Shown here: positions 44,629 through 52,312 of the stretch, in pieces
Position numbering within the stretch: the stretch's first letter is position 1
How the letters are laid out: each line of letters starts with the position of its first letter
Source: Rhodococcus sp. KBS0724
Lineage (GTDB): Bacteria; Actinomycetota; Actinomycetes; Mycobacteriales; Mycobacteriaceae
NCBI RefSeq assembly: GCF_005938745.2
Contig: NZ_VCBX02000001.1
Coordinates: 3,920,501-3,984,500, forward strand
DNA: 64,000 nucleotides
Direction of reading: 5' to 3'
The notes under the pieces: model-generated
Told to the model about the DNA's origin: nothing
Database searches by the model: none
What the model saw: the letters and a program-made list of their open reading frames with translations, nothing else
Program-made: the position numbers and the translations under genes

Positions 44629-46956
44629 CTACGAGCCGGAAGAGTTGGGGAGGCTGTTTTTGCGCTGGAGCACCCAGGTTGCGATCCTGGTGCGCGAGCC
44701 GTATCCGAGTTTGTTCCGTATGTGATCGACGTGGCCGTCGACGGTTCGCTGGGAAATGACCAGTTTCTCTGCAATTGCCTTGTTGGTCAGTCCTTGCGCT
44801 ACGAGTTCGGCCACCTGAAGTTCCCGCGGAGTCAGTATGGAGTCATCGGTCGTCGTTTTCGGTGATCGACTGAGCGGCTGTTCCCTCAGTGCGTGGGCTA
44901 TCGCGTCGTCAAGGGTGAGAACTTTTCCGTGATCGAAGGCTTGTTGGAAATCCTTGTCTCCGATCTTGTTACGGGCGTCGAGCGCGCCTGCTTCGTGGTA
45001 GGCGACCATGCTCCCGAAGGTGGCCATGGGACTGCCCGTGGCGGCGAACAGTGTGTCGGCCGCGCCCATCAGTGTGGCTGCTAGCTTCGCGTCCCCGTCG
45101 ACAAGCGTCCACGCGAGTTCCTCGAGGCACCATGCGCATCCGAACTGGTTTCCTAACCCCTGCATCAATCGTAGGGAGTCTTCCAGTAGCTCGATACCGC
45201 GAGTGTGGTCGCCGTGACGCCACAGCGCGGACCCGTAGTCCGACATCGTCATCGACCGCCACACGATTTCGCCCTGCGATTCGGAGATCGTCAGTTCCTG
45301 CTCGTAGATGCCTGCTGCCCGATCCGTTTCGCCGAGTGCGTCGACGACGAATGCGAACCAGTAGAGCGCGGGTACCAGACGGGTGATGTTGTCGTTTGCC
45401 TGGAATGCCTCGATAGCCTGGTCGAGGTACTCGGCGCCGCGCGCGAGATCGCCGTCGGCGACCGCGACGAATCCGAGCGCGTACGTCGCTAGTACGCGTC
45501 CGTCGTCGTTGCGCTGGATCTCGGCCTGGAGCCGAGCTTTTTCGGTGAGGTTTGTCGCTGAGGCGATATCGCGTTGGAGGGCTGCCAGCAGGGCGCCGGT
45601 CACGGTGGCTTCGACTACCGCGTCACCGAGGGTGCCCTCGATTCGAGCGGGTACCGCGGTCAGAGCACGGTCCAACCAGTAGCGACCTTCGTTGAATCGA
45701 CCACGCGTGAGCCAGTAATCGTGCAGAGCACTTGCGGCATGCAGTGTGTCTTCGATCGAGTCAAGATCGGTCAGGCTGAACTCCAATGCGCTGCGCACGT
45801 TGGGCAGATCGCAGTCGATCCGCGCCATCCAATCGATTTGGTGCGGTCCGATCCAATCCTTCTCGGCGCAGAAGATGAGCTGCCTGAACCAGTTACAGTG
45901 TCGGTGCTGCAGTGAGTCCCACTCGTCGTCCGGCACCAGGCCGCGTCCGTACTCGCGAAGAGTCTCGAGTATGCGGTATCGGACGTACGGGCCGTCTTGT
46001 TCGCGAATGAGGATTGATTTGTCGACCAGGGACATCACCAGATCGTCCAGATCTTCGTTCTCGAATTCCTCGGAGAAAATTCCCTCGACCGATTCTAGAT
46101 CGAAGCTGCCCGCAAAAACGCTCAAGTGTGCCCACAAAAACTGCTCCGGCGGAGTACACAGATCGAAGCTCCAGTCGATGCTCTGTGCAAGGGTCTGTTG
46201 CCGTTCCGGTGCGTTCCGGCTGCCCTGCGTCAGTAGCTGGAAACGGTCGTTGAGTCGTTGCAGGATCTGATCGACCGACATTGCCTTCAGGCGAGCAGCT
46301 GCCAGCTCGATTGGCAGAGGCAGCCCCTCCAACTGGCGAACGATCTTTTCGACGACCGCACTGTTCTCGTTGGTGATCCGGAAGTCTGTGACCGTGGACT
46401 GTGCCCGCTGCTCGAAGAGCGCCATCGCGTCACCATTACTGTCATCGGTGGGCAATGAGGCGTTGGTGGGTAGCTTCATCGGCGGTACTCGCAATACCGC
46501 CTCGCCTTGGATGTCCAGCGGTTCTCGACTGGTTGCCAGCAGTGCCAGTCGGGCACAGTGGCGAAGTAGTTCGGCGACGGTATCGGCCACCCACTCGATG
46601 AGGTGTTCGCAGTTGTCCAGAACTAGCAGGATCCGGTCGTTGACGAGTCGGTCGATCAGTACCGATCGTGGTGACCGTGTGGATCGGTCTTGTACTCCGA
46701 GCGCAGTCAGAATTGTCTGGTCGAGGAGCGCCGGCTCCTGCAGTTCGCTGAAGTCGACGAACCATACGCCCCCGGGGAACGCTCGGGTGGACTCACTGGC
46801 GACACGGAGAGCCAACCGGGTCTTGCCGACCCCGCCGAGGCCTGTCAGAGTCACGAGGCGTTGCTCCGACAGTAGACGGTGGACTTCTTTGGTTTCGGAT
46901 CGTCGACCGACGAAACTGCTTAGTTCGATCGGTAGTTTTCCTCGCGTAGCCGCCAT
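44629..46956 (-). CDS. Large LuxR-family ATPase regulator
   Basis: A 775-residue regulator. Its N-terminal NB-ARC/AAA-type ATPase has a Walker A (LTGLGGVGKTRLAL, about residues 36-49) and a Walker B (ILLVLDNCEHL). The middle region is helical and TPR-like. The C-terminal LuxR HTH reads LTPRELQVAELVAQGLTNKAIAEKLVISQRTVDGHV. ATG 46956 begins right before PIELSSFVGRRSE, usual for this actinobacterial family. A perfect TATAAT lies about 14 bases upstream of the ATG, implying a nearly leaderless mRNA. Target genes are not obvious; neighbours are a broken glycosidase and an IS element. Confidence 0.9.
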   Translation of the reverse strand: MAATRGKLPIELSSFVGRRSETKEVHRLLSEQRLVTLTGLGGVGKTRLALRVASESTRAFPGGVWFVDFSELQEPALLDQTILTALGVQDRSTRSPRSVLIDRLVNDRILLVLDNCEHLIEWVADTVAELLRHCARLALLATSREPLDIQGEAVLRVPPMKLPTNASLPTDDSNGDAMALFEQRAQSTVTDFRITNENSAVVEKIVRQLEGLPLPIELAAARLKAMSVDQILQRLNDRFQLLTQGSRNAPERQQTLAQSIDWSFDLCTPPEQFLWAHLSVFAGSFDLESVEGIFSEEFENEDLDDLVMSLVDKSILIREQDGPYVRYRILETLREYGRGLVPDDEWDSLQHRHCNWFRQLIFCAEKDWIGPHQIDWMARIDCDLPNVRSALEFSLTDLDSIEDTLHAASALHDYWLTRGRFNEGRYWLDRALTAVPARIEGTLGDAVVEATVTGALLAALQRDIASATNLTEKARLQAEIQRNDDGRVLATYALGFVAVADGDLARGAEYLDQAIEAFQANDNITRLVPALYWFAFVVDALGETDRAAGIYEQELTISESQGEIVWRSMTMSDYGSALWRHGDHTRGIELLEDSLRLMQGLGNQFGCAWCLEELAWTLVDGDAKLAATLMGAADTLFAATGSPMATFGSMVAYHEAGALDARNKIGDKDFQQAFDHGKVLTLDDAIAHALREQPLSRSPKTTTDDSILTPRELQVAELVAQGLTNKAIAEKLVISQRTVDGHVDHIRNKLGYGSRTRIATWVLQRKNSLPNSSGS

Positions 46957-46970
46957 GTGGACCGTGCCGA

Positions 46971-46976
46971 ATTATA
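46971..46976 (-). promoter_or_regulatory. Consensus -10 hexamer of the LuxR-family gene
   Basis: TATAAT on the minus strand ends 14 bases before the ATG at 46956, so the transcript would have only a few untranslated bases. No good -35 is seen. Confidence 0.4.
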
Positions 46977-47083
46977 ATGTGTCGGGGAAGATTTACCCCC
47001 CACAGTGTACGCGGAATGATATATGCGCAATGTGCGGTCTCACCTCCCACAATTGCTGAGTCGGCTGGACGTGATCCGCCGAG

Positions 47084-48145
47084 TTAGTGCCCCGAGTTTG
47101 AAGTTGTTTTACAGTCAGCTTTCGCCAGGATCCGCTCGGCGGTTTTCGTCCACACGAACGGCTGCGCCCGCGGATTCCACCCGTTGATGAAGTCCCGAAT
47201 CTTGCTCGTCAGTTCTCGGACACTGCGGAAAGTGCCGCGGTGGATCGCTTGGCGTTCGATGATCCCGAACCACACCTCGACCAGGTTCATCCACGACGCC
47301 GATGTCGGGGTGAAATGGACGTGAATCCGCGGGTTCGCCGCCAACCACTGACGGACCTCGGCCTTCTTGTGGGTGGCATAGTTGTCCATCACCAGATGCA
47401 GTTCCTGCTTCGGATACGCCCGCGCCACATGCTTGAGGAACACCAGAAACTCCTGGTGACGGTGCCGGGGCCGGCAGATCCCGGTCACCTCTCCGGTTAC
47501 GATCTCCAACGCAGCGAACAAGGTGGTGGTGCCATGGCGAACGTAGTCGTGTGTCTGCTTCTCGGGGATTCCGATCTGCGTCGGCAACGTCGGCGCAGTC
47601 CGATCCAACGCTTGAATTTGCGATTTCTCGTCCACGCACAGGACGATCGCGTTCTCCGGCGGATCGAGATACAACCCGACGATGTCGGTGACTTTCGCGA
47701 CGAGTTCCGGATCGGTGGAGAACTTGAATGTCTCACTGCGCCACGGCTGCACCCCGTACTCACGCCAAATCCGTGCGACCGTCCCGTACCCGATCCCCAA
47801 ATGTTTCGCAAGCAGACGCGAACTCCATTGTGTGACACCGTATTTCTTCGGTGGCGGCATCAAGGTCGCCGAGACGATCTCCCGATGATCGAGACTACGC
47901 GGTCGGCCCGAACGCGCATCATCCTCGAGGCCGGCCAACCCGTCCGCGTCGTAGCGAGCGCGCCAGGAAATCACCGTCGGCCTCGACACCCCGACCAACT
48001 CCGCAATCGACGAATTCGACTCACCTTGAGACGCGAGCAATACAATCCGTGCCCGCGCCGCACCCGAAGGAATCGACCTCGACCGTACCCGTCTGGCCAA
48101 CTCGAGATCGTCGCCGTCTCGCAAGATCAGGGGCTTAATCCGCAT
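47084..48145 (-). CDS. IS630-family transposase
   Basis: A 353-residue transposase. The N-terminal HTH is SIAELVGVSRPTVISWRARYDADGLAGL with GRPRSL. The DDE catalytic core is seen in CVDEKSQIQALDR, LVMDNYATHKK and TPTSASWMNLVEVWFGIIERQ. Length and motifs match full-length IS630/Tc1-like enzymes. The frame is uninterrupted, so the element may be active. It sits between a LuxR-type regulator and a segment of unknown small genes. Confidence 0.93.
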   Translation of the reverse strand: MRIKPLILRDGDDLELARRVRSRSIPSGAARARIVLLASQGESNSSIAELVGVSRPTVISWRARYDADGLAGLEDDARSGRPRSLDHREIVSATLMPPPKKYGVTQWSSRLLAKHLGIGYGTVARIWREYGVQPWRSETFKFSTDPELVAKVTDIVGLYLDPPENAIVLCVDEKSQIQALDRTAPTLPTQIGIPEKQTHDYVRHGTTTLFAALEIVTGEVTGICRPRHRHQEFLVFLKHVARAYPKQELHLVMDNYATHKKAEVRQWLAANPRIHVHFTPTSASWMNLVEVWFGIIERQAIHRGTFRSVRELTSKIRDFINGWNPRAQPFVWTKTAERILAKADCKTTSNSGH

Positions 48146-48170
48146 GCCTGAAGTATCTCAAACCGCACTG
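47085..48170 (-). mobile_element. IS630-family insertion sequence
   Basis: An intact transposase gene fills the element. Candidate terminal repeats share AGTGC followed by GTTTGA: inward-reading AGTGCCCCGAGTTTGA at 47086-47101, and the complement of TCAAACCGCACT at 48158-48169. The match is imperfect, and the TA duplication typical of IS630 is clear only on the left (TTAGTGC), so ends are approximate. Confidence 0.7.
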
Positions 48171-48616
48171 TCAAAGAACTTTAGGCGCGCGACATTAGCT
48201 GTCCCGATTCCGATTGTTGTACTGATCTGTCGGATGCGTTCGAGGGCATCGGGCGGTGATACGACCAGCACGACACCGCCTGCCACGCACGATCACGCGC
48301 GTGAGGGTCGGCTTCAGTCATGATCCTGTGCCGCCCCATCCCCGCGTGACCGACAAGTTTCGGGTACGACCTGCGGGGCCGCAGCCCCAGCCGTACCGAG
48401 TGGGCCGGGGTTGTCGAGGCCTAGCAGTCGCAATCGCCGGGAGATCATCTCCGAGTCGCCAATGTCGGCACCGAAGGAATACGTTGTCACACGATGGAGT
48501 TCGTGGATATTCGCGACCCGCCGGTGTATCTGGTGCCGCACCTCGTTGCCTACAGCACGGTCAAGCCGGGCGGACGCTTTCACATCCATCGGGCTTAACT
48601 CGCGACACCAACTGAA
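48171..48616. other. Intergenic region beside the IS element
   Basis: No gene can be supported. The plus strand holds a short protein-like stretch near 48500-48597 (VYLVPHLVAYSTVKPGGRFH, ending at a stop), without a start or recognisable family. It may be the end of a gene broken by the insertion. Confidence 0.4.
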
Positions 48617-49099
48617 TCAGCAGGCGAGATTGATCCATGGGAGTTGTGTGGCTCCGGTACGAGCCGGATCTTCCATCGAAGGATCCCACCGAATGCCCTC
48701 CCTGCCGAATTCTTCAATGACACCCTCAAGATACTTGCTGAAACAGATTTGGCTCGACGTCAGTTTGGACTGCTGGAGCGACCACAATGCGGCGTTTCCG
48801 ATTGCGTGTTCGTACTGTGGACCAAGGTTGAGTGCGTCCATCCCCGCGGCCTTGAGCATCCCGAGCCCGACTGCATTAAAGCCATTTTGAATGTCTCCGC
48901 TGAAAACCTTTTCCCAGCCGTCCGCGAATATGTCTACACCTTCCGCTGTGGACAAAGCGCCGTGTTCGACCACATTCGTTGCGAAATTCCATGCCGTTTC
49001 GGCGGCACCGGACACCGCGTCGTACGCCGTCTCTGCAGCGCCGGCCACTGCATGATATGCCGACTTGAATGCATCGGATATTGAACTCCAAATGGACAT
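48617..49099 (-). CDS. Unknown protein, second of a coupled pair
   Basis: A 160-residue protein beginning MSIWSSISDAFKSAYHAV. The start is fixed by coupling: the upstream gene stops two bases earlier (TAA TC ATG). The first about 45 residues contain near-repeats (AYHAVAGAAETAYDAVSGAAETAWNFATNV) predicted as amphipathic helix. A hydrophobic, Gly-rich middle follows, and the end reads LPWINLAC. The partner ends FPWIDCTK, so both share a C-terminal PWI-N/D signature with a Cys. I do not recognise the family. No signal peptide. Context is IS-bordered accessory DNA. Confidence 0.7.
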   Translation of the reverse strand: MSIWSSISDAFKSAYHAVAGAAETAYDAVSGAAETAWNFATNVVEHGALSTAEGVDIFADGWEKVFSGDIQNGFNAVGLGMLKAAGMDALNLGPQYEHAIGNAALWSLQQSKLTSSQICFSKYLEGVIEEFGREGIRWDPSMEDPARTGATQLPWINLAC

Positions 49100-49101
49100 G
49101 A

Positions 49102-49578
49102 TTACTTAGTGCAATCGATCCACGGGAAAGTCAAAGCGGCAGTCGCTGCCTCCGTCTTGAGTTCAGCAGTCCAGGGGAGTCCATTTGACACCCAATTCTT
49201 TTCTGTTTCCTTTAGATAATCCGTCAGCGAACCTCTAACGTTGTCCGTTTTCGCCTTGGTTGCGATTGCTTTATTCAGTCCATACATGATGCCGAACGCG
49301 ATTCCGGCGCCGACGACGCCCTTGGTTACAAACCATGAAGCCTCCTTGACAGCCTTCCAAAACGGACTGGTGCCACTTTCGGCGAGACGCCTTATAGCGG
49401 CGCCGGCGTCGGGCGCATCGTTATTGGCGAGGGCGTTGTCCAGCGGTCCGTCCCCGGCGGCCATTTCCTCGACTACCGGTAGCGCTTCGACTTGGAGGGC
49501 CTCCCCAGCTGCAACTTCCGCGGCACCAGCCACCCCGTCCTCTATACCTGCCATGATGTCCTCGATATCAAATTCCAT
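49102..49578 (-). CDS. Unknown membrane-associated protein, first of a coupled pair
   Basis: A 158-residue protein. Its N-terminal about 65 residues are very acidic (MEFDIEDIMAGIEDGVAGAA and onwards). Then comes one hydrophobic helix (ASWFVTKGVVGAGIAFGIMYGLN), a Lys-rich segment and the ending FPWIDCTK. The second gene follows after two bases, so they are translated together. The C-terminal PWI motif shared with the partner suggests interaction or a common processing signal. Function unknown; possibilities include a phage or plasmid product or a toxin/immunity-like pair, none supported by homology I can see. Confidence 0.7.
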   Translation of the reverse strand: MEFDIEDIMAGIEDGVAGAAEVAAGEALQVEALPVVEEMAAGDGPLDNALANNDAPDAGAAIRRLAESGTSPFWKAVKEASWFVTKGVVGAGIAFGIMYGLNKAIATKAKTDNVRGSLTDYLKETEKNWVSNGLPWTAELKTEAATAALTFPWIDCTK

Positions 49579-49652
49579 TTTTCGTGTCCGATCTTGAAAC
49601 TTCTGCGGCTCCGACTACCAACTCGGCAAGGGAAGTTTGCCAAAAAAATCGA

Positions 49653-49735
49653 CCAATTGCACCAATTCAGACAAGCTGGCCAGATATGGCCAATTTAAGC
49701 GTCACTGGGTCACAAAAGGACGGATCTGTCCAATT
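49653..49735. repeat. Four CCAATT boxes upstream of the unknown pair
   Basis: CCAATT occurs at 49653, 49662, 49690 and 49730, the first two with a 9-base period. TGGCCA occurs twice around the third copy. They lie 75-160 bases upstream of the 49578 start, in AT-rich DNA for this genome, and could be regulator sites. Confidence 0.45.
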
Positions 49736-49845
49736 TGACTTGCGACGGCAGTTTGGCGATCAGACCAGAGCAACTGCCGAACCCCCGCCCCTCTGCAAGG
49801 GGTCGGAGCTGGAGGCACTCAATCCCGCTCTTACTTGCTGGCGCG

Positions 49846-49992
49846 CTAATTGGCGATACCTGCCTTGCGGGCGCACTTGGCACACAGCATGCCAATGCCC
49901 GCAGGCATTTGCATGGACGGTCGAGCCAACAAACAGGAGTTGGAGGCCACGTGGCGGCAGAGGTCGCACAGGTTGTCGAAGGCGGGCCTCAT
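49846..49992 (-). CDS. Small protein with two CxxC pairs (48 aa)
   Basis: A 48-codon frame starts at ATG 49992, two bases after the stop of the upstream small gene (TAA GG ATG). The product begins MRPAFDNLCDLCRHVASNSC, with a second CxxC in GIGMLCAKCARKAG. The two CxxC pairs 27-30 residues apart are a zinc-ribbon pattern. Such tiny zinc proteins are frequent in actinobacterial plasmids and islands. Coupling and the cysteine pattern support a real gene; the function is unknown. Confidence 0.5.
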   Translation of the reverse strand: MRPAFDNLCDLCRHVASNSCLLARPSMQMPAGIGMLCAKCARKAGIAN

Positions 49993-49994
49993 CC

Positions 49995-50195
49995 TTAGTG
50001 CAGGCACCGCGATTTGCCATTGCGGTTCCAGTCGTCGGCGGCGAGGGCGCCGATAGTTGCGCTGTTGATGTTCGGGTTCCCGGTCGCGGCCAGGCGTTCG
50101 AAGATAAGGGTTCCGTCGCCGGATTCGAGGACCGGGCCCGCCGCCTCAGGGTGGGATTGCTCCCAGCCTACGATCTCCCCGCCCGTCAGCTCCAT
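49995..50195 (-). CDS. Small hypothetical protein coupled to the zinc-ribbon-like gene
   Basis: A 66-residue protein from ATG 50195 (MELTGGEIVGWEQSHPEAAG), ending NGKSRCLH. The frame is open up to another ATG at 50291, but that extension contains the palindrome CTAACCGGTTAG and reads as Arg-rich non-coding sequence, so I prefer the internal start. The TAA is followed after GG by the ATG of the next gene. No family recognised. Confidence 0.45.
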   Translation of the reverse strand: MELTGGEIVGWEQSHPEAAGPVLESGDGTLIFERLAATGNPNINSATIGALAADDWNRNGKSRCLH

Positions 50196-50248
50196 CTCCG
50201 CGACCGAGTGCGATCGACCGCCGCGAGCGAAATATCGCCGGGGATAAC

Positions 50249-50260
50249 CTAACCGGTTAG
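50249..50260. promoter_or_regulatory. Perfect 12-bp palindrome upstream of the small gene pair
   Basis: CTAACCGGTTAG is fully symmetric and lies about 55 bases before ATG 50195. It is a plausible TetR-type operator. Confidence 0.4.
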
Positions 50261-50665
50261 ATACCAAAGCAATACGTATCGTGGCGCTCATCCCAGTTCG
50301 GGGTGAGCCGCCAGTCTGTCATAACTGATCCTCCGAGTCTTCACTGTCAGCATCACCCTATGCGAGCACTTCATCAAGAACGACGTCCGCAACATTCTCT
50401 TCAGGGTCGACCTGATCCGCACTCGCTGGACTGCTACCAACCGGGCTCGACCTCCCCTCTGCCGCAACAACAATGCTCACCGACACAGCAACCAGAACCG
50501 ATGTCTCTCTCTTGGGTACGGAAGCCACAGCATCGGCCTCGAAGATCACCAACCAAACCCAGAAGGTGGACCTGAGCGGGCTGACCGGCCCCTGACTGCG
50601 ATAGCCACATCCTCCCAGTTTGCCGACTGCAACAACGTGACAGTGCCCAATGACCGACCTACCCC
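50261..50665. other. Intergenic region upstream of the lyase operon
   Basis: No gene can be supported. A 40-codon frame (50473-50595) reads like protein (MLTDTATRTDVSLLGTEATA) but has no ribosome site or known relatives. The right end leads into the operator and promoter region of the lyase operon. Confidence 0.4.
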
Positions 50666-50677
50666 TTGACAGATACA

Positions 50678-50697
50678 TGTATATACAGGACTATACA
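50678..50697. promoter_or_regulatory. Shared hut/gdh operator, copy 1 (lyase operon)
   Basis: TGTATATACA, a perfect 10-bp palindrome, is followed directly by GGACTATACA, whose complement TGTATAGTCC is a second TGTATA half-site one helical turn away. TTGACA at 50666-50671 lies just upstream, so a bound protein would cover the promoter. The same composite occurs upstream of hutU and the glutamate dehydrogenase gene. Confidence 0.75.
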
Positions 50698-50782
50698 TTC
50701 ATAAATAGTGAGATGGAGCACACTGCGAGGGACCTGCGTGCACGTTCCCAACAGGCGTTCCACGCCGATCGACGGAGTTCTG

Positions 50783-52237
50783 ATGACTGAACCACTTCTG
50801 GTGGATGATCCGGAAGTAGCGCTGGATGGCTCGACACTGACCGTGGGACGGGTAGCGGGACTCGCAGGGGCGCCCATCGTCGTGTTGCCTACCGTTCGGG
50901 CGCTCGAACTGACGCTACAGTCCTGGGAGACAGCTGTCGGAATAGCGGCCCGTCAGCCCGTGTATGGGAGAACCACCGGAGTTGGTGGGAATCGCGATAC
51001 CTCGGTGGCAGACGGTGCCGAGCAGGACCTTCGTTTGTTGCGAAGCCATGCGACAGGGTCAGGACCGGCGCTACCCGATCACATTGTGCGCGCGGCCATG
51101 ATTATCAGGATCAACCAGATTCTCAATGGCGGATCCGGAATGCACCCCGATATCGTCGGTGCGCTGGTGGATTCCGTCGCGTCCAGTCAACTACCGATCG
51201 TCCATGCGCGTGGAGCGATCGGGACAGGCGACCTCAGCGCATTTTCCGAGATTGCGCTCGGATTGATGGGAGAAAGTGTGCGAAGTGACGGGTCAGTTCA
51301 CACCGCGTGGGCCCCACATCAAGGTGATGCCTTGCCACTTATCTCGACAAATGCCATGACAGTCGCGATCGCCAGTAACACGGCCGTCGACGTCGCGGAC
51401 TGGCTGCGGCACTGTCTTGTTGTTAGCGTCCTGTCGACCATCGCTACCCGAAGCTCATCGGAACCCTTTGCTGCACAGGTGCAATCGGCAAGAAAGCACC
51501 CTGGACAAGAAGAAGTTGCTGCTCGGATTCGTGAACTTCTTGCGCCGCACATTGTCGTAGCCGCGAGAGTGCAGGACTCGTTCGGGTTTCGCGCATTGCC
51601 ACAAATTCTGGGAGCGACGTGGCAGGCACTCCAACGATTGAATGTGACGTTAAGCGTCGAGATGAACTCGTCGTCGGAGAATCCCCTGGTATCGGTCGAG
51701 GACGACAAAGTCTTTCACAACGGTAACTTTCACGGAATGCCCATCGCATTGGCTATCGACGAAGCGAAGTTGGCGTTGGCCAGTGCCGCACTGCTGTCGC
51801 AGTGCCGACTCGCGAACCTCTCGGATCCGAGCGTCACCGGCCTGCGTGCGTTTCTGGCCGACGGGCCCGCGGGTAGTAGCGGGACGATGCTGCTCGAGTA
51901 CACGACCTCGGCAGCCATCGCGGAAATTCGGTCGTCCGCTGCACCGGGTTCGCTGGGGCATACGGTTATTTCTCGAGGGACCGAGGACCATGCCAGCTTC
52001 GCCTCTCAGGCCGCAACACAACTCACTGACATCCTTGTTCAATCAAGGCTCGTGCTTGCGTGCGAATTGATTTCGGCAATCCGAGCGCTGAGGCAGCAGA
52101 ACCGTGTGCTCGATCCGGTCACCGAGTTGGGTGCCTACGTGCTGCGTGCCCAAAGCGTTCTCGACGCGCGCACCGAGGATCGGCCGCTCAGTGCAGACCT
52201 CGCTGCCGCGGTGACATTTCTTGCGCGAACTCCATGA
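50783..52237 (+). CDS. hutH: Histidine ammonia-lyase family protein with a Gly-Thr-Gly triad
   Basis: A 484-residue aromatic amino acid lyase. ATG 50783 follows GGAG; the frame upstream is not homologous. Family positions are largely kept: VYGRTTGVGG (catalytic Tyr), LRSHATG (His), VQDSFGFR (Gln, Arg; the usual Tyr is Phe), NGNFHGMPIA (Phe) and RGTEDHASF (Glu). The segment that normally carries Ala-Ser-Gly and becomes the MIO prosthetic group reads AIGTGDLSAF, i.e. Gly147-Thr148-Gly149. Gene order with a hut-type transporter and hutUIG makes histidine the likeliest substrate, but the altered triad leaves activity and specificity open. Confidence 0.8.
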   Translation: MTEPLLVDDPEVALDGSTLTVGRVAGLAGAPIVVLPTVRALELTLQSWETAVGIAARQPVYGRTTGVGGNRDTSVADGAEQDLRLLRSHATGSGPALPDHIVRAAMIIRINQILNGGSGMHPDIVGALVDSVASSQLPIVHARGAIGTGDLSAFSEIALGLMGESVRSDGSVHTAWAPHQGDALPLISTNAMTVAIASNTAVDVADWLRHCLVVSVLSTIATRSSSEPFAAQVQSARKHPGQEEVAARIRELLAPHIVVAARVQDSFGFRALPQILGATWQALQRLNVTLSVEMNSSSENPLVSVEDDKVFHNGNFHGMPIALAIDEAKLALASAALLSQCRLANLSDPSVTGLRAFLADGPAGSSGTMLLEYTTSAAIAEIRSSAAPGSLGHTVISRGTEDHASFASQAATQLTDILVQSRLVLACELISAIRALRQQNRVLDPVTELGAYVLRAQSVLDARTEDRPLSADLAAAVTFLARTP

Positions 52238-52312
52238 CTTCAGCGAATCACCAGAGCTTCACTCCCCTCCCGAGTGGGTCAGCACTCGGTTCGACACGAA
52301 AGTAGTACGCCG

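Noticed and set aside
50473..50595. 40-codon frame MLTDTATRTDVSLLGTEATA
   Set aside because: Protein-like composition, but no ribosome site and no family; could be a decayed C-terminus.
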